A DNA stretch of 64,000 nucleotides, from the NCBI RefSeq assembly GCF_900102855.1, contig NZ_FMWD01000006.1, forward strand, positions 124,001 to 188,000, read 5' to 3'. Source of the stretch: Thiohalomonas denitrificans. Lineage in GTDB: Bacteria > Pseudomonadota > Gammaproteobacteria > Thiohalomonadales > Thiohalomonadaceae. The notes under the pieces are model-generated. The model searched no databases. It was not told the DNA's origin and was given only the letters and a program-made list of their open reading frames with translations. The translations under genes and the position numbers were made by a program. Below are positions 8,828 through 17,399 of this stretch, one piece after another (position 1 is the stretch's first letter; each line of letters starts with the position of its first letter).

Positions 8828-9775
8828 CTAAGCCCTTTCCGCCCCCGCGGTTTGCTTCGGCCCGTCCTGGCCCTGGCCCGTCCCCCGACGCGCCAGTTCA
8901 TGTTCGATTGCATTCAGTACCCGCCATTTCCAGTTGCACCACTCGGGCGCTAGCAGGATTTTCTTTGATGCAGTGCCGGTGACGCGATGATACACCACCT
9001 CAGGCGGGGTCATCTCGATGAGGTCCGCTGCAGTCTCGATGTACTGCTCGAACCCCCAGGGCCGGTACTCACCCCGCCGCCACTCGTTTGCCAGGGCGGT
9101 ACCTTTGACCACATGCAGGGGGTGGAGCTTGAGTCCATCGACGCCCTCCTCCAGCACCCGTTCCAGTGTCACCCGGCTGTGCCAGGCGGTTTCACCCGGG
9201 AGTCCGAGGATCAGGTGGGTGCAGACCGGCAGACCGCGCGCACGCGCGGCGTGCAGCGTTTCGCGATATTCGGCGAAGCCGTGACCACGATTGACCCGCT
9301 CCAGACTGCTGTCGAAGGCGGACTGGAGGCCCAGTTCCAGCCAAACCTCCTTCCCCTGAGCCTGATAATCGGCCAACAGGTCGAGCACATCCTCCGGCAC
9401 GCAATCGGGCCGCGTTCCTACCGAAAGGCCGATGACCCCGGGCTGATGAAGGGCCTCGTCATAGAGGCCTTTGAGATACTCGAGCTCGGCATACGTGTTG
9501 GTATAGGCCTGGAAATAGGCGAGAAACTTTTTGGCGCGGGTCCTCCGGCCGATGACCTCCTGTCCAGCGGCGATCTGCTCGGCAACCGGCACGGATTGCC
9601 GCCGGCTGTTGGGACTGAAAGAGCTGTTGTTACAGAAGGTACAGCCACCGATACCCTTGGAACCGTCACGGTTGGGACAGGTGAAGTCCGCATCCACCGA
9701 CACCTTGTGGACGCGTTCGCCATAGCGGGCGATGAGCCACTGGCCGAACATGTTGACGTAATCCGAAAGTGCCAT
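8828..9775 (-). CDS. YhcC-family radical SAM protein
   Basis: A 315-aa radical SAM protein of the YhcC/TIGR01212 family. The N-terminal cluster ligands are C33, C45 and C48 (CPNRDGSKGIGGCTFC), an expanded spacing diagnostic of this family. GLSVGTRPDCVP, LELGLQSA and LILGLPGE follow through the barrel. The substrate is not established. A short upstream spacer with a tandem repeat precedes it. It is co-oriented with ubiU-ubiV but separated by a 130-bp palindrome, so co-transcription is possible but unproven. Confidence 0.88.
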   Translation of the reverse strand: MALSDYVNMFGQWLIARYGERVHKVSVDADFTCPNRDGSKGIGGCTFCNNSSFSPNSRRQSVPVAEQIAAGQEVIGRRTRAKKFLAYFQAYTNTYAELEYLKGLYDEALHQPGVIGLSVGTRPDCVPEDVLDLLADYQAQGKEVWLELGLQSAFDSSLERVNRGHGFAEYRETLHAARARGLPVCTHLILGLPGETAWHSRVTLERVLEEGVDGLKLHPLHVVKGTALANEWRRGEYRPWGFEQYIETAADLIEMTPPEVVYHRVTGTASKKILLAPEWCNWKWRVLNAIEHELARRGTGQGQDGPKQTAGAERA

Positions 9776-9785
9776 ATCACCCTTT

Positions 9786-9990
9786 TTAGATCAAACCGCA
9801 AAGAACGCAAAGAACGCAAAGAACGCAAAGAACGCCAAAAAGAATTGCACCGCGGAGACGCAGAGTACGCGGAGGTTCGCAGAAAAAAACCAAGAGCTGT
9901 TACGGCTCTTGCGCTGAAACGATTCACACCGCTCCGCGAGTCTCAGCGTACTCTGCGTCTCTGCGGTGCAATATGTCTGTTGTTTTTCTT
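9786..9990. repeat. Composite GCAAAG-family repeat with 9-bp tandem array, copy B2
   Basis: The left side has tandem AACGCAAAG units (9796-9830, about four). Inside lies a second palindrome with arms starting TTGCACCGCGGAGACGCAGAG and ending CTCTGCGTCTCTGCGGTGCAA. This nested layout, one dyad family inserted within another, recurs in the window. It lies between two radical SAM genes. Confidence 0.7.
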
Positions 9991-10013
9991 TGCGCTGCGG
10001 TGAGCTTTCTTTA

Positions 10014-10643
10014 TCAACCAACCACGTCGAGGACGCGGCGGCGGAATTTGACCTCGAGCTGACGGGCGAGGCGTTCACAGGCGCCAATATCGACGCCCGG
10101 CAACCCGTCAATGGCGGTCATGGTGACATCAATGCCACTCTCCCGGGCACGAAGGGCGAAATCCAGCATCGCCCCGAAGGTACCCTGGCGCTTGGGACGG
10201 CAGTGCCGTTCGTAGAGTTCTGCGTCCTGTGCATTCATGGAGATGGAAACGGAGTCCACCGCCTCGGCCATCTCCGGGGTGACGTCACGACCATTGATCA
10301 GACTGGCCAATCCGTCCGTATTGACCCGTATCAGGGCCCCCTGACGCTTGAGTGTCCGGGCGATCTCCAGCAAGGCATCAAGGCGCTGGGTCGGCTCGCC
10401 AAGCCCGCAGAAGACAACGCTTTTGTACTTCGCCGGATTGCCGACCGCCTCCAGAACCTCTTCCACCGAGGGCTCACGGTGCAGGCGCAGGTCATACTCC
10501 TGCACTTCCCAGGTCTTCTGGTGTTTGGGGCAGAAGGAGCAACGCAGCGTGCAGCGGCTGGTGATATTCAGATAGCCGTTACCGTGCAGCTCATAGGCTA
10601 TGATGTCGTGCGGCTCTTCTCTATACTGCGGGGTAGCCTGCAT
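10014..10643 (-). CDS. TatD-associated radical SAM protein
   Basis: A 209-aa short radical SAM protein with the canonical cluster motif CTLRCSFC (C31, C35, C38) and the SAM-binding GLGEPTQRLD stretch. The size and the opening HGNGYLNITSRC match the TatD-linked radical SAM family, usually fused or adjacent to the TatD nuclease. No tatD gene is visible in the window, so the usual partner is missing here or lies elsewhere. The reaction is unknown. A 131-bp gap holding divergent promoters separates it from the nitronate monooxygenase-like gene. Confidence 0.75.
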   Translation of the reverse strand: MQATPQYREEPHDIIAYELHGNGYLNITSRCTLRCSFCPKHQKTWEVQEYDLRLHREPSVEEVLEAVGNPAKYKSVVFCGLGEPTQRLDALLEIARTLKRQGALIRVNTDGLASLINGRDVTPEMAEAVDSVSISMNAQDAELYERHCRPKRQGTFGAMLDFALRARESGIDVTMTAIDGLPGVDIGACERLARQLEVKFRRRVLDVVG

Positions 10644-10774
10644 TGCCGAATTCCCACGGAAATAAGGCGTATTAGTGTAGGCGAATTGACTCGAAATCTC
10701 GAATGATGCAGATCAATTCCGACCTGTCCTGTATCATATACGGTTTCCCTCCCAAGGCTTGAAGCAGGTGTTTC

Positions 10775-11956
10775 ATGTTTGACATTCCCGTTCCACTCCT
10801 GAAGATCCGCGACAAGGAGCTGCTGCCCGTAATACAGGGGGGGATGGGCGTAGGCGTCTCGGCCCATCGACTGGCAGGCACCGTCGCCCGGGAGGGAGCT
10901 GTAGGCACGATTGCCAGTATCGACCTGCGTGTCCACCATCCCGATCTCATGGAGCGGACCCGCCGGGTACGCGACCGCAATGTCATCGAGGAAGCCAACC
11001 TCGAGGCCCTGGACCGTGAGATCCGCTCAGCCCGGGAAATCTCGGGCCCCGACGGCTTTATCGCCGTCAACGTGATGAAAGCCGTGGATCGCCACCAGGA
11101 TCTGGTACGCCAAGCCTGTGAAAGCGGCGCCAATGCCATCATTATGGGGGCCGGCCTGCCATTTGATCTGCCGGAGATGATCAAGGGCTATGAAGACCAG
11201 GTTGCCCTCATTCCCATCCTTTCGGAAGAGCGGGGCGTACGTGCGGTACTCAAGCGCTGGTTACGCAAGGGCGTGCTGCCCGATGCCATCGTCCTCGAGC
11301 ATCCCGCATTTGCCGGCGGCCACCTGGGGGCACCCAGGCCCGAGAACATCAAAGACCCGCGTTTCGACTTCAAGCGGGTGCTCGGCGAGATCCCCAAGGT
11401 CTTCGAACAACTCAAACTCGATGCCATACCGCTGCTACCAGCCGGAGGCGTCAACTCGTTTCAGAAGATCAGGGAACTTCTGCACCTCGGTGCCAGTGGT
11501 GTGCAGATCGGCACTCCCTTTGCGGTTACCGAAGAGGGCGATGCCCACGACAACTTCAAGAAGGTCCTGCTCGAGGCCAAACCGAAGGATATCGTCACCT
11601 TCATGAGCACCGCCGGCCTTCCGGCGCGTGCGGTACTCACGCCCTGGCTCAAGAAGTATCTGGCCCGTGAGGAGAAGGTCCGATCCCGCGCCACACCCGA
11701 GAAAGGCACCTGCGCGGTCTGGTTCGAATGCCTGACCCACTGTGGCCTGAAGGACGGCGACGGGAGTTCCGGTCAGTTCTGTATCGATACCCAGTTACAG
11801 GCGGCAGTTCAGGGCAATGTGGACAAAGGCCTGTTCTTCCGCGGCTCCGAGCCACTGCCGTTCGGCGACCAGGTGCGCTCGGTGCACGACCTGCTGACCT
11901 ATCTGCTAACCGGCAACGATCCGAGGACTTTGGCCTCGGATCCTGTCCGAGGATAG
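10775..11956 (+). CDS. Nitronate monooxygenase-family FMN oxidoreductase
   Basis: A 393-aa TIM-barrel flavoprotein of the NPD/nitronate monooxygenase family. Visible marks are IQGGMGVGVSAHRLAG at the N-terminus, the HPAFAGGHLG substrate loop, PLLPAGGVNSFQKIRELL and GASGVQIGTPFAVTEE at the phosphate-binding end. It is longer than short NMOs, having a C-terminal Cys-containing extension (WFECLTHCGLKDG) seen in a subset annotated only as flavin oxidoreductases. Family members oxidise alkyl nitronates or reduce quinones. It is transcribed alone, divergently from the radical SAM gene. Confidence 0.85.
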   Translation: MFDIPVPLLKIRDKELLPVIQGGMGVGVSAHRLAGTVAREGAVGTIASIDLRVHHPDLMERTRRVRDRNVIEEANLEALDREIRSAREISGPDGFIAVNVMKAVDRHQDLVRQACESGANAIIMGAGLPFDLPEMIKGYEDQVALIPILSEERGVRAVLKRWLRKGVLPDAIVLEHPAFAGGHLGAPRPENIKDPRFDFKRVLGEIPKVFEQLKLDAIPLLPAGGVNSFQKIRELLHLGASGVQIGTPFAVTEEGDAHDNFKKVLLEAKPKDIVTFMSTAGLPARAVLTPWLKKYLAREEKVRSRATPEKGTCAVWFECLTHCGLKDGDGSSGQFCIDTQLQAAVQGNVDKGLFFRGSEPLPFGDQVRSVHDLLTYLLTGNDPRTLASDPVRG

Positions 11957-11970
11957 CCTGGGCTCCAAAA

Positions 11971-12034
11971 TGTAGGTGAGGAACGAAGCCCAACAAATCA
12001 GCGTTGGAGTTCGCATAACTCACCCCAACCTACA
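11971..12034. repeat. TGTAGGT...ACCTACA interspersed hairpin
   Basis: The arms TGTAGGTGAGG (left) and CACCCCAACCTACA (right) enclose GCCCAAC/GTTGG half-sites. This is a common class of dispersed repeat in gammaproteobacterial genomes. It lies between two convergent genes. Confidence 0.6.
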
Positions 12035-12059
12035 AAACCGACCCCCGAAGGGTTTGGGT

Positions 12060-13334
12060 TTAGGCCCGCAGGGTCCGCCGATAAAGGCGCATGGCACCCA
12101 GCAGATTCCACCCCAGCCATACCATCGAAATAAACAGCAACAACCCTGCCGGCGACGTCAGCACGGGCCATACCGCCGCCGCCGCCAGTAACACCAGAGC
12201 CCCCGCCTGTACGCGAAACTGCCAGCGCATGGCCGGCTCGGGGATGATCTTGCGCATATTGGGAACACCAACCAGCGAAAGGCCGGCGCTCTGGCGCTGA
12301 TTGTTGAGGTGCAGCCAGACCAGAAAGGGGACGATCTTGTAGAGCATGCCGTTCACGGCTGACATCGCAAACCCGGCAATAAACAGCACCCCCAGCAACA
12401 GTTCGGGTATGTTGTCGAGGGCCTGACCCACCGCCCAGACCAGTACCACCACCACCAGGCTCGCCATCGCCATTCGCCAGAAATCCAGGGTCACGTCAGG
12501 CAGGCGACGCTTGCGGCGAACCTGCAGGCAGACCGTCGCCAAGGCAAACAGCAGGACTCCCGCTGCAATCAGCCCGGCGGCGATGGTGGCAATCGCGTCG
12601 GGGACCATCGACATCGCCCGGCCCAGCGACCAGACGCCCAAAAGAACAAAAAGTCCGGGTGCGAGGAGCCGCATCAGCGGCCGGGGATAGTCGGGAGTGA
12701 TCTGGAACATCGGCACCACCTGATAGGCCACACCGGCCAGCAGCAGCACCACCCAGCCGATCAGCCCCCAGCCAAGATGCAAATTGGTATACTGCCGCGC
12801 CATCGGTACCGCACCCGCATAGCCAAGGGCCAGATAGAGCCCCAGCGCCACCGTAATCGCAAGTGCGAAAGTCGACAGGGCCATGGCCGCAACCGTGAAG
12901 TGTCCGGAGCGGGCGCGCAGCAGGCTGAAGGCGGTCACCGCCAGGAAAACCAGAAATCCGCTCCCGAGCAGGACGGTGGCGCCATGCATCAGCACCGTAC
13001 CACCGCCCGCGAATCCCGCCACCAGTGACACAACGCCCAACGTCAGCAACGGGTGCAGTATGCGACTCACCCATTTTGCCCGTGGTACCGGTGATCCGAC
13101 CAGAACCGGCAGTAACTGCTGGACAGCACCGATCATGACCATGGCCAGAAATCCAAGGGTCAGCAGGTGGGTTACGGCCAGGGTTAGAGGGGCCCAACGG
13201 CTGGACAGTACTTCACCACCGGAAACCAACAGGATCAATGCCGCTGCCGCCCCGAACACCGGAGCGGTGAGAAAGAAGCGCACGGGAACCGAGATGGGCG
13301 GAGCCTGTTCGAGGGACAATGCGGCAGCGTTCAT
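12060..13334 (-). CDS. Polytopic membrane protein, about 12 spans, linked to DUF2249 and hemerythrin
   Basis: A 424-aa protein almost entirely of hydrophobic helices, with several membrane histidines (VTHLLTLGF, LHPLLTL, LMHGATV, NLHLGWGLIGW). Such proteins resemble cytochrome-oxidase-subunit-I-like or NnrS-like membrane proteins seen near denitrification and NO-response genes, but no specific family is certain. The start chosen overlaps the upstream DUF2249 stop (ATGA), so the two are translationally coupled; three codons upstream is an alternative. It is the third gene of the operon behind the 14185-14198 FNR/Dnr box, which argues for a role in low-oxygen or NO physiology. Confidence 0.7.
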   Translation of the reverse strand: MNAAALSLEQAPPISVPVRFFLTAPVFGAAAALILLVSGGEVLSSRWAPLTLAVTHLLTLGFLAMVMIGAVQQLLPVLVGSPVPRAKWVSRILHPLLTLGVVSLVAGFAGGGTVLMHGATVLLGSGFLVFLAVTAFSLLRARSGHFTVAAMALSTFALAITVALGLYLALGYAGAVPMARQYTNLHLGWGLIGWVVLLLAGVAYQVVPMFQITPDYPRPLMRLLAPGLFVLLGVWSLGRAMSMVPDAIATIAAGLIAAGVLLFALATVCLQVRRKRRLPDVTLDFWRMAMASLVVVVLVWAVGQALDNIPELLLGVLFIAGFAMSAVNGMLYKIVPFLVWLHLNNQRQSAGLSLVGVPNMRKIIPEPAMRWQFRVQAGALVLLAAAAVWPVLTSPAGLLLFISMVWLGWNLLGAMRLYRRTLRA

Positions 13335-13615
13335 TCTCGCCATTCTGGAAGCTCCCTTGCCATTGCTTCAGCGGCCCGGGCCGCCTCGCTATCGCCTTCC
13401 CGCCAGATCAGGACTTCACACGCCACATCCCGCCCGCCGCGGCTGAGGTAACCGAAGCCCTGCTGGTCAAGAGTATCGAATAGCGGGTAAGGAACCCGCC
13501 TGTGCCGCATACGCAGGTATTCCCCCGGTTGCAGGCGCGCCGCGCCCTCCAGGGTCAGTACCAGGGGCTCCGGAGGCTCCAGTTCACTGACATCGAGTAC
13601 GACCGCGTTCGCCAT
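13331..13615 (-). CDS. DUF2249-domain protein
   Basis: A 94-aa soluble protein with the DUF2249 pattern: VLDVSELEPPEP, GEYLRMRHRRVPYPLFDTLDQQGF and CEVLIWRE at the C-terminus. DUF2249 proteins are commonly found beside hemerythrins and nitrogen-oxide enzymes; no biochemical function is established. The ATG overlaps the hemerythrin stop and its own stop overlaps the next start, giving a tightly coupled three-gene operon. Confidence 0.85.
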   Translation of the reverse strand: MANAVVLDVSELEPPEPLVLTLEGAARLQPGEYLRMRHRRVPYPLFDTLDQQGFGYLSRGGRDVACEVLIWREGDSEAARAAEAMARELPEWRE

Positions 13616-14058
13616 CACTCGGCGATAACAGATTCCATCTGCCTGAACAACTCCTCGCGCTGCGCAGCCAGCACCTGGTCCGTCATTGGATAGAGGATCT
13701 GCTCCTCTTTGGCATTATGCTGCTGCATGAGGATCAGCAGTGTTTCGCCGGCCCCCAGGTAGGCGTCCACATCCTTTTCGGCCACGGCATCACGCATCTG
13801 CTGAAACAGCTGGCGCATCTGACTATGCTCATGGCGCATCACCTGCGTCGGTCCCATGGTCGAACCCTGGGCCGCCTCGAAAGCGGCAAACAGTACCTGC
13901 TCCTCCATGCCAAAGTGACGCTCCATTGCACTCAGAAAGTCGTCGTTGGCCTTCGCCGCGACACTCCAGTCACCGTTCGCCACCGCCCGTTCGGCCTCGG
14001 CATACAGGGCATCGCAGGCATTGTGGTCACCGCCCATAAAATCGGAAAAACTGCTCAT
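13615..14058 (-). CDS. Hemerythrin (HHE) domain protein
   Basis: A 147-aa four-helix hemerythrin-type protein. Likely di-iron ligands are visible as GGDHNACD (H12), ERHFGMEE (H48, E52), MRHEHSQM and QQHNAKEEQILYP. These proteins bind O2 or NO at a di-iron site, or help repair Fe-S damage. The ATG at 14058 has AGAGGTGAAG upstream; the longer frame adds 25 residues with no support. It is first in the hemerythrin-DUF2249-membrane protein operon, whose promoter carries an FNR/Dnr-type box centred near -41.5. Nitrosative or low-oxygen function is inferred from this. Confidence 0.88.
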   Translation of the reverse strand: MSSFSDFMGGDHNACDALYAEAERAVANGDWSVAAKANDDFLSAMERHFGMEEQVLFAAFEAAQGSTMGPTQVMRHEHSQMRQLFQQMRDAVAEKDVDAYLGAGETLLILMQQHNAKEEQILYPMTDQVLAAQREELFRQMESVIAE

Positions 14059-14156
14059 GACTTCACCTCTGCACACTGGTTCTTCATAGGGCAACCGCAT
14101 ACGGGAGACCCAAAGGCGCAAGTATGCGTTCACCCTGACTATTCAGGGTGGCAGAT

Positions 14157-14198
14157 ACTCTAGCCGAGCGTCGCCGAAATGCCCTTGACCTTGGTCAA
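14157..14198 (-). promoter_or_regulatory. FNR/Dnr-type class II promoter of the hemerythrin operon
   Basis: TTGACCTTGGTCAA at 14185-14198 is a perfect palindrome matching the FNR/CRP-superfamily core (TTGAC/T-N4-G/ATCAA). Exactly 22 bp downstream on the minus strand is TAGAGT (14157-14162), a good -10. That spacing places the box at about -41.5, the class II activation position. An O2- or NO-sensing regulator (FNR, Anr or Dnr) would activate it. The regulator is not in the window. Confidence 0.75.
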
Positions 14199-14264
14199 CA
14201 GTGTGTGCTGCGCAAGCGCCAGGCAGCGCGCGTCAGGCACTGCACGTCGGGGAACCGCCAGTGC

Positions 14265-15167
14265 TCAGGTGCGGCTGACGCGGTCGTAATAGCGGGCGCG
14301 GTAAATCAGGCGCCGGGGGGCATCGGGCAGGTCGTCGAAACCGCAGCGATCGTGCAGCACGTTGTTGGAAACGAGCCCCATTCCGGACTCCAGGCGGGCG
14401 CGGAAGATATAGGGCGAATCGCGCTCGCAAATCGCCCGCAATCGGGAGACGGCTGCGTGGACTGCCGGCTCGTTTTTCCATTCGATGTTGCGCTTGCGGG
14501 CCGTGTAGCGCATGTGGAGATTACCGTCGGGTCGAATGGAGAAGACCGGGCCCACGGCCGAGGCACGATATCCACCCTCGGAATTGGTGCCGGGAGGAAT
14601 GGTCATGGCATCATCCTGCATGAGCGCACGGATCAATTCGGGATCTTCATCGCGAAGCAGCAGATAGGCGATTTCCGGATCCAGCAGCGCGTTATCGCCT
14701 CCCCGTGCCGCAGGTTCGACGCAGTGCAGCAGCAGGCCGTGGATCTGCCGCTGCGGGGGATTATAGTAGCCATCCGTATGCCAGCTGATCGGGCGGTTGG
14801 TGTAGGGAATGTACTGTGGTCGCGGCCCGGCCGGATTGATGGTCAGCGATGTGATGCCGTCATCATCGGCCAGCCAATTCGCATCCAGGCGATTGAGGCC
14901 AAGCGCAGCACCGAGTGCCAGCACAATGCCCTTGTCGGCTTCGCCACCGACATCGCTGGCGTACACCGCCATATTCGTTTTCCGTATCCGGCGCAGGAGT
15001 TCATCGTGCTCGGCCCGACTCAGGTGTCGGGGATCGCGGATCTCGACCACGAGATCGGTTGCACCTTGCGGGTAGTCGGCAAGCTTGGCCACACGCCAGT
15101 TCCGGTAGGCGGCCTGGTTCTGGAGCAGAAAAGGAGAGGCCGCGGCGGACCTGACAAGTTCAGACAT
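14265..15167 (-). CDS. TauD/TfdA-like 2-oxoglutarate dioxygenase
   Basis: A 300-aa protein with the TauD/TfdA fold signature: HTD in RPISWHTDGYYNPP supplies two iron ligands, NNVLHDRCGF the distal histidine, and RRLIYRARYYDR the 2-oxoglutarate arginine. The family includes sulfonate, halo-acid and betaine-precursor dioxygenases; sequence alone does not pick one. The start at MSELVRSAA has GGAG upstream, and the longer frame runs into a decayed MITE-like element. It is a single gene with no transporter or sulfite-handling neighbour. Confidence 0.8.
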   Translation of the reverse strand: MSELVRSAAASPFLLQNQAAYRNWRVAKLADYPQGATDLVVEIRDPRHLSRAEHDELLRRIRKTNMAVYASDVGGEADKGIVLALGAALGLNRLDANWLADDDGITSLTINPAGPRPQYIPYTNRPISWHTDGYYNPPQRQIHGLLLHCVEPAARGGDNALLDPEIAYLLLRDEDPELIRALMQDDAMTIPPGTNSEGGYRASAVGPVFSIRPDGNLHMRYTARKRNIEWKNEPAVHAAVSRLRAICERDSPYIFRARLESGMGLVSNNVLHDRCGFDDLPDAPRRLIYRARYYDRVSRT

Positions 15168-15240
15168 GCTTTCTCCATCATGGCGACCCGCGCCTCCACT
15201 CCCCGAGGAGGTGGACTCATCGCCGGGTTTGGGGCGGGCC

Positions 15241-15301
15241 CTGGCAGCCTTCGGACTTAACGCCAACCCACCATGACTTGTCAAGTCCGACAGGCTACCA
15301 G
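15241..15301. mobile_element. Decayed, internally deleted MITE-like element
   Basis: The ends CTGGCAGCCTTCGGACTTAA (15241-15260) and the inverse AAGTCCGACAGGCTACCAG (15283-15301) match the terminal repeats of the intact element at 26592-26755 with a few substitutions and one deleted base. Only 18-20 bp of interior remain. It lies between two minus-strand genes. Confidence 0.6.
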
Positions 15302-15307
15302 CTCAAT

Positions 15308-15841
15308 CTACGGCTGCCCCCTCCAGCCCTGTCCGCGCAACTGCTGACGCTGCTCTTCGGTCAAGAGCTCCCACATACGGTTGTGAGCCCGCACCTGCGA
15401 CTCGGCGATCTCGCGCTGGATCTTTCCCATCCTGGTGTAGACCTCACCGACTTTTTCCGCATCGGGGGTCTCCTTGGCGTACAGTTGATTCAGCTGGTTC
15501 ATCGCCTCCTGCATCTGACTGCGACGCTCCCATTGCTGCTTCTGCTGCTGCTGCATGATCTCGCCCAGCTGCTGGCGTTGCTGATCAGTGAGATTCAGCG
15601 ACCAGATGCCCGTGCCGTAGCCGTAGCCTTGCATCATGCCGGGCCCCATCATACCCGGACCCATTCCGGGTCCGCCCTGCATCATGCCTGGGCCGCCGCG
15701 CATTGCGGGGCCGGCCCCCTGTCCCTGCATCATTCCGGGGCCGGGCCGCTGTTGCTGGGGCTGCTGCGCCGATGCGCCGGTTACCGCAAGGACTCCCATC
15801 AGCCCCGACAGGGCCAAAGCCCAAAGATTTCGCTGTTTCAT
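15308..15841 (-). CDS. Periplasmic LTXXQ/Spy-like protein with Gly-Met-rich repeats
   Basis: A 177-aa protein with a signal peptide (MKQRNLWALALSGLMGVLAV, cut after ASA). A low-complexity segment of GPGMMQG-type repeats follows (about residues 32-72), then a helical domain with two LTXXQ motifs (LNLTDQQRQQL and LLTEEQRQQL). LTXXQ proteins include the periplasmic chaperone Spy and the metal-responsive CpxP/CnrX relatives. The methionine-rich linker could bind Cu+ or Ag+, but that is inference. It precedes DUF302 and cytochrome c genes on the same strand. Confidence 0.75.
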   Translation of the reverse strand: MKQRNLWALALSGLMGVLAVTGASAQQPQQQRPGPGMMQGQGAGPAMRGGPGMMQGGPGMGPGMMGPGMMQGYGYGTGIWSLNLTDQQRQQLGEIMQQQQKQQWERRSQMQEAMNQLNQLYAKETPDAEKVGEVYTRMGKIQREIAESQVRAHNRMWELLTEEQRQQLRGQGWRGQP

Positions 15842-15866
15842 GATGCCTCCTTTCCCTTTTGTTTCT

Positions 15867-16253
15867 TCAGGTCGTCAGGCTATCCCGGACCCGTTCCATG
15901 CGAGAGCGAACTTCGCGGCCCAACTCCTCGAGTTCGGGGCGTTCCACCAATCCCAAAACCGTCATCGGGTCCATAAACCCGACCACCATGCCGTCCTTTT
16001 CCTCACGAACGATTACATTACAAGGTAGCAGCAAGCCGATATCCGGCTCGAGCTCGATCGCCTGGTTCGCCAGTTGCGGATTGCAGGCTCCGAGGATTTT
16101 GTAGGGGGCACGATCAATTTCGAGCTTTTTCTTGAGAGTGCCTTGCACATCGATCTCGGTCAGTACCCCGAATCCCTCCTCTTTCAGAGCTTCTGTAGTG
16201 CGCTGGACGACATCATCGAAGCTGCCCTGAACTTTTATGGTGAATCCGTACAT
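15867..16253 (-). CDS. DUF302-domain protein
   Basis: A 128-aa protein beginning MYGFTIKVQGSFDDVVQRTT, with the DUF302 core: GFGVLTEIDVQGTLKKKL, YKILGACNPQLANQAIELEP, and LLLPCNVIVRE. DUF302 proteins are frequent beside sulfur-oxidation and metal-stress genes; their function is not established. The conserved cysteines (GACNP and LPCNV) are present. The start has a good ribosome site (CAGGAGAAAACG). It lies 25 bp upstream of the LTXXQ gene and about 100 bp downstream of the cytochrome gene. Confidence 0.88.
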   Translation of the reverse strand: MYGFTIKVQGSFDDVVQRTTEALKEEGFGVLTEIDVQGTLKKKLEIDRAPYKILGACNPQLANQAIELEPDIGLLLPCNVIVREEKDGMVVGFMDPMTVLGLVERPELEELGREVRSRMERVRDSLTT

Positions 16254-16358
16254 CGTTTTCTCCTGGTCAAGGGATAGTAAAAGCCTACTGGGCCATGCGG
16301 AAAATTCTCTAAACGCCAAGGGGAGCAGCGCCTTTGGCGGCACCACTCCCTCCGAGAT

Positions 16359-16832
16359 TCAGCGTGCAGCCTGTCTGGAGCGGGTCTCCATTTCCTGCCA
16401 GGCCGCATAGACCTCGTCAGGCCAGCGCGACTGGAACCAATCGATGATCGAATCGATTTCCTCATCACTCAGTCGCCCCTGCCATGCAGGCATTTGGCCG
16501 CCCCCGGGACTGCCGTTTTTGATCACATGCTGAAGCATCCGGCGCGGGTGATGCCAGGTGTGCCCGGTGCCATTCAACGGGGGTGCCGGGAAGAAGCCCT
16601 GTACATCGCGCTCCCGCCAATTGGGGGCACCTTCGCCATCCACCCCGTGACAAGAGGCGCAATTTTGCTGATACAGATTGCCGCCGCGGGCGACACGGGA
16701 GAAGTCGATATCGCGGACGGGAGCGTCTACCGCCTCTCCCGAAGCTAAGGAAGTGCCGGTTTCGGTCTCGCTGCTGCACGCGGAAAGCAGCAGGGCAAGC
16801 GAGACGATCGCAATGGAATAAGGATAGTGCAT
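16359..16832 (-). CDS. Lipoprotein c-type cytochrome, one heme
   Basis: A 157-aa mono-heme cytochrome. The lipobox LLLSACSS predicts lipid attachment at the cysteine. The heme site is CASCHG, and the distal methionine is likely in GGGQMPAWQGRLSDEEI. It should be a membrane-anchored periplasmic electron carrier. The ATG at 16832 has an AGGTGG ribosome site. It is the upstream neighbour of the DUF302 gene on the same strand. The electron partner is unknown. Confidence 0.88.
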   Translation of the reverse strand: MHYPYSIAIVSLALLLSACSSETETGTSLASGEAVDAPVRDIDFSRVARGGNLYQQNCASCHGVDGEGAPNWRERDVQGFFPAPPLNGTGHTWHHPRRMLQHVIKNGSPGGGQMPAWQGRLSDEEIDSIIDWFQSRWPDEVYAAWQEMETRSRQAAR

Positions 16833-16904
16833 GGAGCCACCTCTCATTTGAGTCCGAATCGTAAGTCCTGGAAACAGGAAATAACCGCCGTTGGGCGGAA
16901 AGAT

Positions 16905-17234
16905 TCAGGATCGAGGCGGTTGCAACGGGGGCGCCCTGAGAGTGTCCCGATAGCCGGAGGAGAAATTCACAAGACGAACGACAGGGGATGCACCCTGCAG
17001 AATAGTCGCGGCACTGACGTGCCAGGTTTCGCAGCCCTGGCACTCTCCACCGCAAGGATGCGCGGCTACCGAGCCGGCGACCTCGTCACACATGGGACAG
17101 GCCATCCCACCGCCATCGGCCGGATGTGCCATGGCCGGCGCAGGCGAGATCAGCATCAGTATCAACAGACAAAGAATGAGCGGCAGTGCGCGCACGCAGG
17201 TTCCCGGCAATGGAAGTTGGACCAAGTCTAGCAT
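16905..17234 (-). CDS. Small Cys-rich exported protein, unknown function
   Basis: A protein of about 109 aa with a signal peptide (ALPLILCLLILMLISPAPAMA) and a mature part rich in cysteine: ACPMCDEV, HPCGGECQGCET. The tail SGYRDTLRAPPLQPPRS recalls DUF2946-type proteins associated with copper uptake or export, but the match is by eye and weak. CxxC spacing suggests metal binding or disulfides. The start is uncertain; a longer frame begins at 17288. It is transcribed toward the cytochrome c-DUF302-LTXXQ genes, and the group may be an envelope metal or redox stress set. Confidence 0.55.
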   Translation of the reverse strand: MLDLVQLPLPGTCVRALPLILCLLILMLISPAPAMAHPADGGGMACPMCDEVAGSVAAHPCGGECQGCETWHVSAATILQGASPVVRLVNFSSGYRDTLRAPPLQPPRS

Positions 17235-17399
17235 TGCCTGGCTGGCGGAGCACGCACTGACGCATGCATCGAAGTACGGGGGTGGCAACGACCCGCTTCC
17301 GGCCAGTTTCGTTAAGGGATACCGTCCACCCGCAACCGTAGGCCTGCCGGGATCTTCAGGCTAGGATTGGAAAAAGGAAACCAAACAGGGAGTTCAGCA

